This document shows positions 46,722 through 55,346 of a stretch of 64,000 bases of DNA, piece after piece. The position numbers and the translations under genes are program-made. Position 1 is the stretch's first letter. Each line of letters opens with the position of its first letter. Below the pieces are notes generated by a model that worked only from the letters and a program-made list of their open reading frames with translations, did no database searches and had not been told where the DNA came from. The stretch covers positions 1 to 64,000 of the IMG/VR virus record IMGVR_UViG_3300042504_002519. One strand, 5' to 3'. This stretch comes from a virus.

Positions 46722-47214
46722 CCGCTATGGTGCCATCTTCGCTAACCACCAGGGGGATGTCATTATCAATGGCTAGCTGGTTCAGGTCGTCGATCTGCTC
46801 TTCGCTCAAGCTATAGGCCTGGTGGTTCCATAGCGCTATCAAGGGCTCAGGATCACCCATGGCGCCACCATTGCGCAAAGTTTGCAGTCGGCCTACCAGG
46901 GCGGGGAATAGTGGGTTAGTGGCCAGGATAGCTAGGATGTCGATGTCAGCCACCAGGCTATCGGCCATAGCGCCCCAGTTGGGCATCACCGGCGGGGGTG
47001 GGGGCGGGGGTGGCTCCTGCCAGGTGTTGGTAGCGCTGTCCCAGTAGGCCGTATCGCTGGGGCGTTCCGGCTTTAGCTGGACGGCAGTGCCGTCGTAGTA
47101 AAGATCATCGCGGTTAGCGTCGGGTCCTTCGACTAAGGTGCAGCCAGTTGGGGGTGTGACAGACGCATCATTGCTAGTGCCAGCGATCTCATTGCCAGCG
47201 ATCCAATAGTACAT
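46705..47214 (-). CDS. Tail-fibre end or fibre-assembly protein (169 aa)
   Basis: N-terminus MYYWIAGNEIAGTSNDASVT, GCTLVEGPDANRDDLYYDGT is beta-like. A Pro-8 tract (EPPPPPPPPV) separates it from a helical C-terminus: DSLVADIDILAILATNPLFP, LIALWNHQAYSLSEEQIDDL. Layout is like phage fibre-assembly chaperones (Caudo_TAP type). It follows the large fibre gene directly (2-nt gap). Confidence 0.6.
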   Translation of the reverse strand: MYYWIAGNEIAGTSNDASVTPPTGCTLVEGPDANRDDLYYDGTAVQLKPERPSDTAYWDSATNTWQEPPPPPPPPVMPNWGAMADSLVADIDILAILATNPLFPALVGRLQTLRNGGAMGDPEPLIALWNHQAYSLSEEQIDDLNQLAIDNDIPLVVSEDGTIAATISP

Positions 47215-47216
47215 AG

Positions 47217-48593
47217 TTAAGCCACCGGTTTGATAGTACGGGTCACGATCTGGCCACTCTCCGCTGCATCGAATGGCGTCCTAGCGTTGCCACCCCGGCC
47301 AGCAAAAGACGCGCCGCTGGAGCCTGGGTACGGATCAGCGCCGCCTACAGTCGCCCCATTGGATCCTGCGCTTCCATTGACGGTGCCTGGCGTGATAGTT
47401 GGCGCAATGAAAACGGCCCATCCGCCGCCCCCGGCCCTGCCCCCTAGTACACCCGCCGTCACGCTAGCACCACGCTGGCCAGCCGCCCCATCCCCGCCCC
47501 TGACATTGATGACGCCTGCATTGGAGATAGAAATTAATGAGGATAGGTGGACGATGCCGCCACTGCCGCCAGCGCCAGGCCCGATGCGAAGCCAGGCATT
47601 GTTAATGGTTCCTATTGCCGCATTGCCCCCATTGGCATTGATAATGCCAGCAGCGCCGATGGCGATGGGTCCAGACGCCTCGATAAACAACCCAGCCCCG
47701 CCAGCCCCGCCAGCCCCGCCGGTAATAGTAACGCTTTGTGAAGTGCCTTGAAGGTTGAAGTTAGGCCCACCGCCAGAGCTGCCATAGGGCTGAGCCTCCC
47801 ACGAATAAACCTGGCCTCGATTGGCGCCGATTCCTAGCCCTGTCAAGTCATCTCGGTAACCATCGCCGCTGCCAAGAAAGCCTCCTTCGCCATTATTAGG
47901 GCCACCCCTGAGAAATACAGATCCGGTGAGCGTTCCATTGATAGTCACCGCACCTGAGCAATAGATGCGGGTTAGGCCACTACTTAGGGTAACAGTGTGG
48001 CCACTATTGACGGTGAAGCTACTAAAGTAGTACACCTCTCGATCTAAGGTAATATTGGTCAACCCGCTTGGGTTAGTGCCAGACACCACACCAGTGGCAA
48101 AGCTACCATCGCCACCATTGCCGCCGATTAGTTTAATCGACTCCTGAATAGGCTTTACCTCGAATCGTGGCCTCCGGTCGATTACGGCACTAACGACCGT
48201 CGATGTGGTCACCACGCTGGCCAGGACGACACCTATCAATGGCACACTGGTACTAGCCGCAACAGCGCCACTATCATTGACAAATACCCAGTTGGTTGTA
48301 CTAGCTGTGAGGCCAACGCTGCCCGCCGCAATGGCTTGCCGTGCGCCAGTCGCTAGCGTAACGACGCCAGCGGCATAGTCGGCATTGAGGCCAGTGCCAG
48401 CCGTCACCTTCAACTCATCCCTAAAAGCCTGCCACTCTGGCAATATCTGGCCAGCGGTGGTACTGAGGTCGGCATTGGTGATCTTAGCGATCTCGCCATC
48501 ATCGTCAGGCGTATCGACAAAAACCGGGTTGTTGATGGCATTTAGGAAGGCAGAGGTAACAACCGTCCCATTTGCAAAAGTAGTCTTAGCCAT
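47217..48593 (-). CDS. Tail-fibre protein, Gly-rich (458 aa)
   Basis: Starts TTFANGTVVTSAFLNAINNP, a fibre N-terminal block, followed by a beta region and a C-terminal half rich in Gly (GGAGGAGGAGLFIEASGPIA, GPGAGGSGGIVHLSSLISIS, GGDGAAGQRGASVTAG). The Gly-rich part resembles the polyglycine-II sandwich tips of T4-like adhesins. It would trimerise and bind the host surface. Followed by a probable chaperone gene. Confidence 0.82.
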   Translation of the reverse strand: MAKTTFANGTVVTSAFLNAINNPVFVDTPDDDGEIAKITNADLSTTAGQILPEWQAFRDELKVTAGTGLNADYAAGVVTLATGARQAIAAGSVGLTASTTNWVFVNDSGAVAASTSVPLIGVVLASVVTTSTVVSAVIDRRPRFEVKPIQESIKLIGGNGGDGSFATGVVSGTNPSGLTNITLDREVYYFSSFTVNSGHTVTLSSGLTRIYCSGAVTINGTLTGSVFLRGGPNNGEGGFLGSGDGYRDDLTGLGIGANRGQVYSWEAQPYGSSGGGPNFNLQGTSQSVTITGGAGGAGGAGLFIEASGPIAIGAAGIINANGGNAAIGTINNAWLRIGPGAGGSGGIVHLSSLISISNAGVINVRGGDGAAGQRGASVTAGVLGGRAGGGGWAVFIAPTITPGTVNGSAGSNGATVGGADPYPGSSGASFAGRGGNARTPFDAAESGQIVTRTIKPVA

Positions 48594-48601
48594 AGTTCTC
48601 C

Positions 48602-49285
48602 TTAGGCGATACGTTGCCAGAATGTTGCATCAGTCGGCAGGTTGCCTGCGCTCGGGTTAGCGTTGATATAGACATAGCTGCGACTATCGACGGTATAAAA
48701 GACCGCGTCATTGTATTGATAGGTGGTGCCAGCCGCCCAGTTACCTTGCCAGACTGGCCCGCCCCGCAATGCAGCGGCATAGGTGCTATCACTGGCCAGC
48801 AAGGCCGCCACCCTGCGTACTGCTGTATCTAGTACATCGGTTGTTAGGCCAGTCGGCACCAATTCACTCCAGTTGACGGTATTGACATTGGGCACGATGG
48901 CCCGAAAGTCGCTGATCGTCTCCTCGGTGATCGTCGAATTGCGGGTTAGCTCCTCCGAGTCGCTGCTATGCAACTCGCCGGTGTAATATTTGTTGTCGGT
49001 GTGCAGATGAACCGGCCCATCATAGGGTTCGCCGTTCAAGAAGAAATAGTTGAATGTCGTTGTCTCAGTAAATAGCTCAAAGCGATAGGTAGTATTACTG
49101 GTGGCTGACTCTGGAATGGTGATGCTAAGCGCCCCGCTGGTGATGGTGAAGGTTTTGGGCTGCTCAGTATAGGTGGTATGGGGGTTGGTGCTAGTCACGT
49201 TGATCGGGCTATCGAGGGTCACCCGTAGCTTAGCGGTGAGGGTATCACCGCCAGAATTGCGCAAAGTAGCCTGGATGATCGTCAT
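48602..49285 (-). CDS. Tail-fibre/spike protein with C-terminal carbohydrate-binding repeat (227 aa)
   Basis: N-terminal beta sandwich (MTIIQATLRNSGGDTLTAKL) with FELFTETTTFNYFFLNGEP. The C-terminal 50 residues PVWQGNWAAGTTYQYNDAVF, then YINANPSAGNLPTDATFW match a CBM5/12-like carbohydrate-binding fold (W-x-G-x-Y-x-xGDxV). It likely sits between baseplate and fibre. The late element lies 2 nt before its start codon. Confidence 0.72.
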   Translation of the reverse strand: MTIIQATLRNSGGDTLTAKLRVTLDSPINVTSTNPHTTYTEQPKTFTITSGALSITIPESATSNTTYRFELFTETTTFNYFFLNGEPYDGPVHLHTDNKYYTGELHSSDSEELTRNSTITEETISDFRAIVPNVNTVNWSELVPTGLTTDVLDTAVRRVAALLASDSTYAAALRGGPVWQGNWAAGTTYQYNDAVFYTVDSRSYVYINANPSAGNLPTDATFWQRIA

Positions 49286-49286
49286 G

Positions 49287-49300
49287 CCTATAGGGTGCCC
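49287..49300 (-). promoter_or_regulatory. Late element (GGGCACCCTATAGG)
   Basis: Leftward variant TAGGGCACCCTATAGGC, ending 1-2 nt before the ATG at 49285, so any transcript from it would be nearly leaderless. Confidence 0.45.
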
Positions 49301-49905
49301 TAGCTAAAAATTGGCGTGTCAAAGACCGGATCCCCGGCAACCGAAAAGCCTGCGTAGAATTGTTGGTAGCAAACCTGGCTGGTGACATAGACCGGGCTAT
49401 AAAGCTGGTTCAGCCGTTCTAATAATGCCCACTGGGATCCATTGCGGGCATAGATTAGCTTCACCCTTAGGAAATATTCAAACCCGCTATCACTGCCTAG
49501 GGTATCGCCAGCGGCGCTATAGCCAGCCAGGAAGTCGCCTAGAACATAAACCCGCATCTCTAGCCCAAATAGGGCGATGATCCACTCTAGCAAGGCCCTG
49601 GAGCCCTTCTCCGGCCACACTCGGCTAAAGGCTTCAGTGATCAACGTGCGCTTCACCGATACTGGCCACTCCGTATCCCAGTAGGCGCCGGTATAGCCCG
49701 ATAGCTGGGCTAGCCAGTCCAGGTTAGCCGCATTAGCCGTGGCTGGGTTCAGGTGGGTGGCGTAAAAGTTCTGTGCCAGCCCTCGGCTATTGGCTAGCAG
49801 TTCATCCCAGGGCAACGTCAGCCAGTCGGCAGCATCATTGCCTTGGTACTGCTGCGACTCCTCTGGCAGTCGTCCATAGATCGGTCGGTTAGTCGCCCAG
49901 CCCAT
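49300..49905 (-). CDS. Tail protein I (P2 gpI-like baseplate protein)
   Basis: 201 aa. ESQQYQGNDAADWLTLPWDE, NPATANAANLDWLAQLSGYT, WPVSVKRTLITEAFSRVWPE, KGSRALLEWIIALFGLEMRV follow the P2 I/TIGR01634 pattern. It links the baseplate wedge to the fibres. Start overlaps the gpJ stop by one base; order gp25-gpJ-gpI equals that of P2. Confidence 0.82.
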   Translation of the reverse strand: MGWATNRPIYGRLPEESQQYQGNDAADWLTLPWDELLANSRGLAQNFYATHLNPATANAANLDWLAQLSGYTGAYWDTEWPVSVKRTLITEAFSRVWPEKGSRALLEWIIALFGLEMRVYVLGDFLAGYSAAGDTLGSDSGFEYFLRVKLIYARNGSQWALLERLNQLYSPVYVTSQVCYQQFYAGFSVAGDPVFDTPIFS

Positions 49906-51080
49906 TAGTCCGGATCCCCCTGGCCGTAGCTATAGCTGAACAGGTTAGCGCCATCGACTAGCTCCACCACCAGGTCAATTAGGCTGCCAGCTGAATACCG
50001 ATAGGGTAAAGCTAGGTTAGTGGCTAGCTGGCTTTGGCCCACAATGCCCATAATCACTGACTGCACCGATTCCACGCCAGACAACCGCACCAGGTATTCA
50101 AGTTCCTTCACCAGGATGGTTTCTCCTAGCTCCAGGTTGCCAGGCGTTAGGTAGGCATCAAGCCTGGCATGAATGTCATCCGCTAGCGTCTCTGGGTTTT
50201 GGCCGCTGGGCAGCTTCGCTACCACCCGTACCGTCACATCCTGCACATCCACATTCGACGCATAGACCGCAATGGTGACATGGCTCTTGGCGGCTAGTGC
50301 GGCTTGGACGTCGGCCAGCTGGGCGGTACTGAGCAGTTCACCGCCAGGGTTCAAGCAAAATACATGAACACTTCCAGCCCTGGTGGTTACTTTGTCAGCG
50401 GCCAGGTTGCCGATGGCCTTGGCGACCGATCCATTACCCAGTAGGGCCCGGGTTTCTTCCTGGTAGTCGTCCGCACTGACCAGGCCACGCCGACGAATTG
50501 CGGCAAAGGCCCGAGCCTTGGTTTGGTCCACCGTCTCGCCATCGGTGCCACCGGTTGCCGCTTCAGTATTGGTGACAGAACCAAGGAATGATAGGGGCTG
50601 GCTAAGCCGGGTGATCGTATAGGCGCCCACATTGTAAGTACTACCCACCGCTGTCGCTGTTGCCGCCACGGTGCCTGCGATGTTGCCAGGGCTGATCACC
50701 AAGCTGGCGTTGGTGGTAAAGGAAAGGCCTCCGGTAGTCGATACTTCATAGCCCGCTGGCACCGTATAGCTGGTGCTAAGGACAGCGGTCAGGGTAAAGG
50801 TAAGGGTAACCGAGGCGCTGGTGCCTAGGATCTGCTGGATGCCTGCAATTTGTAGGTAGGCAATAGCCATCGCCTCTGGCAATTGGTTCAGGTAGTACAA
50901 TAGCTCAGCGCCAGCAAAGGCCTGCCCTTCGATCAAGGCCCGGGCTGGCGAACTAGGCGCAAAGCTATTGATCGCCCCACCACTAGCCACAAATACTCGA
51001 TCCAAGGCATACTCGACTAGCGTCGCCTCCGTCCTTGGATCCAGGCTAGGGATGACCAGGGGTGTTATCTGTGTTGCCAT
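49905..51080 (-). CDS. Baseplate J-like protein (wedge)
   Basis: 391 aa. Matches baseplate J/gp47: LVEYALDRVFVASGGAINSF, SSPARALIEGQAFAGAELLY, YLNQLPEAMAIAYLQIAGIQ and GGTDGETVDQTKARAFAAIR with RRGLVSADDYQEETRALLG. This forms the wedge arm of the contractile baseplate. It sits between gp25 and gpI in a leftward operon with one-base overlaps. Confidence 0.92.
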   Translation of the reverse strand: MATQITPLVIPSLDPRTEATLVEYALDRVFVASGGAINSFAPSSPARALIEGQAFAGAELLYYLNQLPEAMAIAYLQIAGIQQILGTSASVTLTFTLTAVLSTSYTVPAGYEVSTTGGLSFTTNASLVISPGNIAGTVAATATAVGSTYNVGAYTITRLSQPLSFLGSVTNTEAATGGTDGETVDQTKARAFAAIRRRGLVSADDYQEETRALLGNGSVAKAIGNLAADKVTTRAGSVHVFCLNPGGELLSTAQLADVQAALAAKSHVTIAVYASNVDVQDVTVRVVAKLPSGQNPETLADDIHARLDAYLTPGNLELGETILVKELEYLVRLSGVESVQSVIMGIVGQSQLATNLALPYRYSAGSLIDLVVELVDGANLFSYSYGQGDPD

Positions 51081-51430
51081 TAGATCACCAGTCGATATTG
51101 GATAGCAGGCTGGGGCAGGCTAGCTAGCTGCCAGTTGATCGTCAGCAGGTAGCTGCCATCTTCATTAACCTGGCCCAGCACCTCGAAGGTAGCGTCTGTG
51201 ATCTGTAGCTCCAGCGCTTGCCGGATCCGCTCCGCCACTACGCTAGGGTTAGGATGGGCCTCAAAGGCAAGGTTGCTGGTGCCATACTGGGGGCGCATGA
51301 TACGCTCAAATGGCCTGGTTTCCAACACAGACAAGATGCTGTCTCGCACCAGATCAGCATCAGTCGCCGTCGCTAGGCCACCATCAACGATCCGTAACGG
51401 GTAGGCAAGGTCTCTGAGGATTGCAGTCAT
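51080..51430 (-). CDS. gpW/gp25-like baseplate wedge protein
   Basis: 116 aa from the ATG at 51430. GPW_gp25 pattern: VRDSILSVLETRPFERIMRP with QYGTSNLAFE, ERIRQALELQITDATFEV. It starts the wedge and initiates sheath assembly. The late element lies 4 nt upstream of the start codon. Confidence 0.88.
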   Translation of the reverse strand: MTAILRDLAYPLRIVDGGLATATDADLVRDSILSVLETRPFERIMRPQYGTSNLAFEAHPNPSVVAERIRQALELQITDATFEVLGQVNEDGSYLLTINWQLASLPQPAIQYRLVI

Positions 51431-51433
51431 GGT

Positions 51434-51457
51434 TATAGTGTGCCCTGGGCATCCTGG
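51434..51457. promoter_or_regulatory. Back-to-back late elements
   Basis: Leftward GGGCACACTATAACC (51445-51434) serves the gp25 gene; rightward TGGGCATCCTGGATCC (from 51446) serves the 79-aa gene at 51478. The two abut without a gap. Confidence 0.6.
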
Positions 51458-51477
51458 ATCCAGCATTATGGTGACCC

Positions 51478-51717
51478 ATGCTTATCCCCATCGGCCAGCC
51501 CATCGACTTTCGCGCCAAACTACCCGCCAATCCGACCCGGGCCCAGCTGCGCAGCGTCGCCCAGATGATCATTGCCGCCAACTTTCCTGGCCCTGTGCAG
51601 GTGGAGGGTGTTCAGGTGTCTGGCGGCAAGGCTTCTGGTGAATTTATGGGCGATGGAGAGCGCTACAGCTACGAAATTACCGATGGAGCCCTCACCTACG
51701 ACCCTATTGACCGCTAG
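51478..51717 (+). CDS. Stand-alone N-terminal domain of the Cys-motif family (79 aa)
   Basis: KLPANPTRAQLRSVAQMIIA, EGVQVSGGKASGEFMGDGER and YSYEITDGALTYDPID align with the first 65 residues of protein B (39789), including TGG-x-A-x-G-x-F-x-G and DYAPV/TYDPI. It ends where the Cys motif would begin. It lies backwards within the leftward baseplate operon, with its own late element. It may be a decayed member of the family or the binding partner of the longer proteins. Confidence 0.65.
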   Translation: MLIPIGQPIDFRAKLPANPTRAQLRSVAQMIIAANFPGPVQVEGVQVSGGKASGEFMGDGERYSYEITDGALTYDPIDR

Positions 51718-52351
51718 AGACCAGCGGATGGCCAGCGCTATCGACTGCGCCGACGACAGCTACCTCTTTGCTGCCGATCTTTACCTTACCGGTGCAGGTG
51801 AGGGTGATATTGCCGCTAGCGTCGATGACGATCTTGCCGCCATCCCCTTCAATGGTTAGCACCTGGGCGCTGACGATGGTGATGTCATCCCCGGCCTCCA
51901 CCTCGATAGCCTCGCCAGCTGTCACCGTCCACCCGGCTCCCACATTCCAGACGATGCCCTTGTCTACCTCCAGGGTGCTATCACCAGGGATGCGCCGCCA
52001 GTCATCATTCAATGGATCCGCCTTGGCGTAGGGTGGGTTCACCGAATTAACCATGACGCCGTCATAGACTGGATCATGGGGGTTGCCATCAAAGTTTTGC
52101 AGCGTCAAGGCCATGCCTACCCTGGGGACGGGTGGATCCCAGTATGGACAGGGTAGAGAGCGCATGGCATAGTCATGGCTGGTGAGGGCCGCCTTATCGG
52201 CGGTGGTGGTCCGCACCCGACGCAAGGCCAGCGGGTCATCAACGTCAGTCGTCGTCGCAAACAGGGCGGAGTCTTTGCGGCCCTCCAGGTCACCGGCTAA
52301 CGAGTGCAGCTTATCCAGCCCGGCCAGGGCGGCTAATAATGGGCTATCCAT
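51704..52351 (-). CDS. Baseplate spike protein gpV
   Basis: 215 aa. An OB-like N-terminal region (CPYWDPPVPRVGMALTLQNF), then VDKGIVWNVGAGWTVTAGEA, EVEAGDDITIVSAQVLTIEG, DGGKIVIDASGNITLTCTGK, the repetitive beta-helix typical of gpV/gp5 C-terminal spikes, and the C-terminal VGAVDSAGHPLVSSGQ. It punctures the outer membrane. It overlaps the hub gene by one base. Confidence 0.85.
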   Translation of the reverse strand: MDSPLLAALAGLDKLHSLAGDLEGRKDSALFATTTDVDDPLALRRVRTTTADKAALTSHDYAMRSLPCPYWDPPVPRVGMALTLQNFDGNPHDPVYDGVMVNSVNPPYAKADPLNDDWRRIPGDSTLEVDKGIVWNVGAGWTVTAGEAIEVEAGDDITIVSAQVLTIEGDGGKIVIDASGNITLTCTGKVKIGSKEVAVVGAVDSAGHPLVSSGQ

Positions 52352-54699
52352 CAGTATTTCATCCCAGAACGCTTACTACCACCAATGCCCGTATAAACTA
52401 CCCCTAGCTCAGAGGGTGGCACGACCTTGCCGCCAGGGGGGATGCCGCCACTTCTAAATTCAAAGTGCAGGTGAGCCCCAAACGAACGCCCCGTATTGCC
52501 AACGGTGCCGGTTGTCGAGCCTTGCTTAACGGTCTGTCCTTCTCTGACGTAGGTGAGGGTCAGGTGGGCCACCAGGGAATAAATGCCGCCCCCATGGCGG
52601 ATGACGATGTAGTTTCCCCACCCACCACCACAACTTTGATTGCCAACCCGGCATCCACGGACCACCCGGACAACAACACCATCAGCAGGGGCGATGACCG
52701 GGGTATTGGTTGGCGCAGCGATGTCGATGCCATTATGGTTGCGGCCAGCCCAGGCCCGGTAACCAATGCCTTCGCCAAAGGTACCACTGCGGATCGGGCA
52801 GATGAACCCACCCGGCTTTAGGTCCGCCTGACTGGCGGTGCCATCCTCCATCAGGGCAGTGCCATCCATGCCACCCCCGATGCCACCAGCGCCGCCTGCT
52901 GTCGCCTGGGGTGGGCGTTGCCGTTGGGGGCTATACAGTTCAACGTCTGTCGTAAATGGGCTGCCTACCTGCCAGCTATGGCTGACCGATCCGACTCGCC
53001 ATTCCCTCGCAAAGACAGTCGGCACGATCTCGCTGTCAATGGACACGATAGAACCTGGGGCTAGGATCAACGACTCCGGGCTAGTGAATAGGCTGGCCCG
53101 CGACTCATAGCCCTTCACCCGTCTGCTTTCGTCCTTGATCACCTCCGCCTCCGCCCGGCCGTCCGCCAGGTCGATAGCGCCTACCTTCTGGGTGGGTAGG
53201 CCCGTCTCGGTGCCATCCAGGACGGTGCCAGTCACCGGGGGCTTAGCCGCACCGGTCACCGCTGACTCAGGGGGCTTACTGGCGGTACTGGTGGCCGTAG
53301 AGTCTTCCTTGGTGATCGCCTCCGGTTGGCCCGTATCCCGGTTTAGGGTCGTCTTTTGCTCAGCGGCATTGACCGCTGGGGTGCTGGCTGGGGCATTGCT
53401 ATTGACCGGCATATCTTTGGTGGCCCTATCGCCAAAGGCTAGCCCGCCTGGCTTCAGATAGTCCTTGGTGATCACAAAGCCAGTAAAGTTGGGCCGTAAT
53501 GGGGTCAGCTTAAGGGTACTGCCACGGTCAGTCACCCGATAGCCAATGGCCTGGGCTTCCCTTAGCAATAGTTCATAGTCGGTGATGCCGGTCTGGTCCA
53601 GGTGCTGGTAGGTGGGCCCGTTGCCTTCCATCTCCAAGGTTAGGCCATAGCGCTGACATACCTTAGTGGCCAGATCCCTTAGTGTCAGGTTGCTATAGGC
53701 TGTATTCAGCTTGCGTCGGGTCATCAGCCAGCGGATCGACTGGCCTTCAAATACTGTCTGATCAACACCACGCCCGGTCGTACTGGTGCCAGTGTGGATG
53801 AAGTGATACTCCACCGTCTGGGATGGGCTGAAGCCCAGGCTAACGATGATCTCCTGGCCTTTCTGGCTAACCTCGGCGGCAGCCTCCTGGGCCTTATCCT
53901 GTACTGGCGTTGTACTGGTCGCCGTTGCGGCGCTGCTGGCCGCCGGGGCCTGGGTGGGAGCGGCTGAGCCACCGCCTCGATACTTGGCTAGGGCCTTCTC
54001 CCATACCTCTCGCATTTTGGACAAGCTTTTCTCCGGCTGGTCATAGCCTGCCCCTGGAAAGCTAGCCCATTCCTGCCTGCACTTGGTGACCGCTGCATCA
54101 AAGCGCCCGGCCCGTACATCCTGAAGGGCCCCCCGACCACGGATCAGCTTAATAGCACCCCGGTCCTGGCTGGCTGGAGTAAAGTCCGGCATATTCAGGC
54201 CATCCCAGGTCTTTTTTAGAAACTGATACCGGCCAGCAGCGTCAGAGCATAGGGTGCGGCTAGCGTTGCAATTGATCTGGGCTGGGTGGCGCTCGAAGCC
54301 ATCAAATAGCTTGCCGGTGAACATGGTGCGGTAGCCATTGGGGCCACTGGTGCCCTCCGCCCAGGCGATTACATCCAAAAATGCTTTTTCTTCTGCCGTC
54401 AGCTCCCCCGCCGTCACCGATGACTCACCCCCACTGGCCACGGTGCCCCCAGGGGTAGCAGGCGTCTGTTGTGGGTCTTCGAGTAGGTCGCTAGGTACTT
54501 CGATGCCACCAGCGGTAAAGCTCATCTCAAAGAAGGCAGCGGCTATCTTGAGGCCTGGATCGCTTACCTCGAAGCGACAATTGCTAGCCCGCTTGTCTTC
54601 GCCCAGGCTAATGGCTACATAGCGCAGCTTGCCATCACCTGTCTGGAATAGGCGATCACCGATCTTTACTTTGGCAAAGGGGGCAAGCAGTCGAACCAT
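52351..54699 (-). CDS. Tail hub/late control gpD fused to lambda-type endolysin and M23 peptidase
   Basis: 782 aa. Residues 1-75: gpD-like hub N-terminus. About 105-245: a transglycosylase of the lambda R/GH104 type inserted into the hub (AFLDVIAWAEGTSGPNGYRT, SDAAGRYQFLKKTWDGLNM, EWASFPGAGYDQP). About 280-600: gpD core continues (EGQSIRWLMTRRKLNTAYS, LTLRDLATKVCQRYGLTLEM). About 660-760: M23/LytM peptidase with Zn ligands in GRNHNGIDIAAP and GAHLHFEF. One tail-tip protein thus carries a glycan-cutting and a peptide-cutting domain, suited to breach peptidoglycan during injection. A late element precedes it. Confidence 0.9.
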   Translation of the reverse strand: MVRLLAPFAKVKIGDRLFQTGDGKLRYVAISLGEDKRASNCRFEVSDPGLKIAAAFFEMSFTAGGIEVPSDLLEDPQQTPATPGGTVASGGESSVTAGELTAEEKAFLDVIAWAEGTSGPNGYRTMFTGKLFDGFERHPAQINCNASRTLCSDAAGRYQFLKKTWDGLNMPDFTPASQDRGAIKLIRGRGALQDVRAGRFDAAVTKCRQEWASFPGAGYDQPEKSLSKMREVWEKALAKYRGGGSAAPTQAPAASSAATATSTTPVQDKAQEAAAEVSQKGQEIIVSLGFSPSQTVEYHFIHTGTSTTGRGVDQTVFEGQSIRWLMTRRKLNTAYSNLTLRDLATKVCQRYGLTLEMEGNGPTYQHLDQTGITDYELLLREAQAIGYRVTDRGSTLKLTPLRPNFTGFVITKDYLKPGGLAFGDRATKDMPVNSNAPASTPAVNAAEQKTTLNRDTGQPEAITKEDSTATSTASKPPESAVTGAAKPPVTGTVLDGTETGLPTQKVGAIDLADGRAEAEVIKDESRRVKGYESRASLFTSPESLILAPGSIVSIDSEIVPTVFAREWRVGSVSHSWQVGSPFTTDVELYSPQRQRPPQATAGGAGGIGGGMDGTALMEDGTASQADLKPGGFICPIRSGTFGEGIGYRAWAGRNHNGIDIAAPTNTPVIAPADGVVVRVVRGCRVGNQSCGGGWGNYIVIRHGGGIYSLVAHLTLTYVREGQTVKQGSTTGTVGNTGRSFGAHLHFEFRSGGIPPGGKVVPPSELGVVYTGIGGSKRSGMKY

Positions 54700-54716
54700 G
54701 GCAGGCTAGCGTTTCC

Positions 54717-54728
54717 TTTAGGTTGCCC
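54717..54728 (-). promoter_or_regulatory. Late element TGGGCAACCT upstream of the hub gene
   Basis: Leftward TGGGCAACCTAAAGG, 17 nt before the start at 54699. Confidence 0.55.
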
Positions 54729-54729
54729 A

Positions 54730-55176
54730 TCACACCTTCCTGGCCTCCTGCAGGCTATCAGTCCCCTGGGTGGGGCTTTTATCCAGCAGCCAGTCTACCA
54801 GCTGGGCCCGGCCCGACTCGATGGCCTGGACGCCTTGATCTAGTAGCTGGTTCAGGGGCCCTTCGATGTCGCCCACGATGCCATTAATGTCTGCCGCCTG
54901 GCGGATCACTTCAGGGATGTAGCTTTGCAGCTGGGCGGTAGCGCTGGCGATGGTGGCACTGACGCCAGTGCGGATCGACTGTAGGGCCGGTTCCAGCGTA
55001 GTGGCTAGCTCCTCCTGGCTGGGCACTAGCAAGGCCAACTGGGGCGATAGGGTCGCCAATGGGTTGAGGCCACCATTCTGATCGGCAATGTCCCTAAACC
55101 GAGACGGATCCCCTAGCACCCGACTGGCAAAGCTAGCCAAGTCCTCGCCTGGCAATGGCTCGATCAATGCTGGCAT
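54730..55176 (-). CDS. LysM-like baseplate protein (148 aa)
   Basis: The N-terminal 50 residues (LPGEDLASFASRVLGDPSRF then RDIADQNGGLNPLATLSPQL with LALLVPS) follow the LysM pattern as in phage tail protein X; the rest is a long amphipathic helix (ALQSIRTGVSATIASATAQL). It likely sits between hub and tube. Overlaps the preceding small gene by 13 nt. Confidence 0.65.
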   Translation of the reverse strand: MPALIEPLPGEDLASFASRVLGDPSRFRDIADQNGGLNPLATLSPQLALLVPSQEELATTLEPALQSIRTGVSATIASATAQLQSYIPEVIRQAADINGIVGDIEGPLNQLLDQGVQAIESGRAQLVDWLLDKSPTQGTDSLQEARKV

Positions 55177-55346
55177 GACTTGCCCCGCCTGCGCTCTGGA
55201 TCCCAGATGATCGTACAGTCCTTGAGTGCGTAGTTATACCACGCGCCATCCGGGCCATGGATGATCAGCCGCTGTCCCTGGATCTGGGCAAGGCCCCGTA
55301 CAGCCGTGCCATCGGTCTTGGTGACAATTGCCTGTCTTGGTACCAT
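55164..55346 (-). CDS. Small beta-rich protein (60 aa)
   Basis: QAIVTKTDGTAVRGLAQIQG, QRLIIHGPDGAWYNYALKDC then TIIWDPERRRGKSCQH. Looks like an SH3-like barrel; no family recognised. Between the LysM-like gene and the M15 peptidase gene in the tail operon. Confidence 0.55.
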   Translation of the reverse strand: MVPRQAIVTKTDGTAVRGLAQIQGQRLIIHGPDGAWYNYALKDCTIIWDPERRRGKSCQH

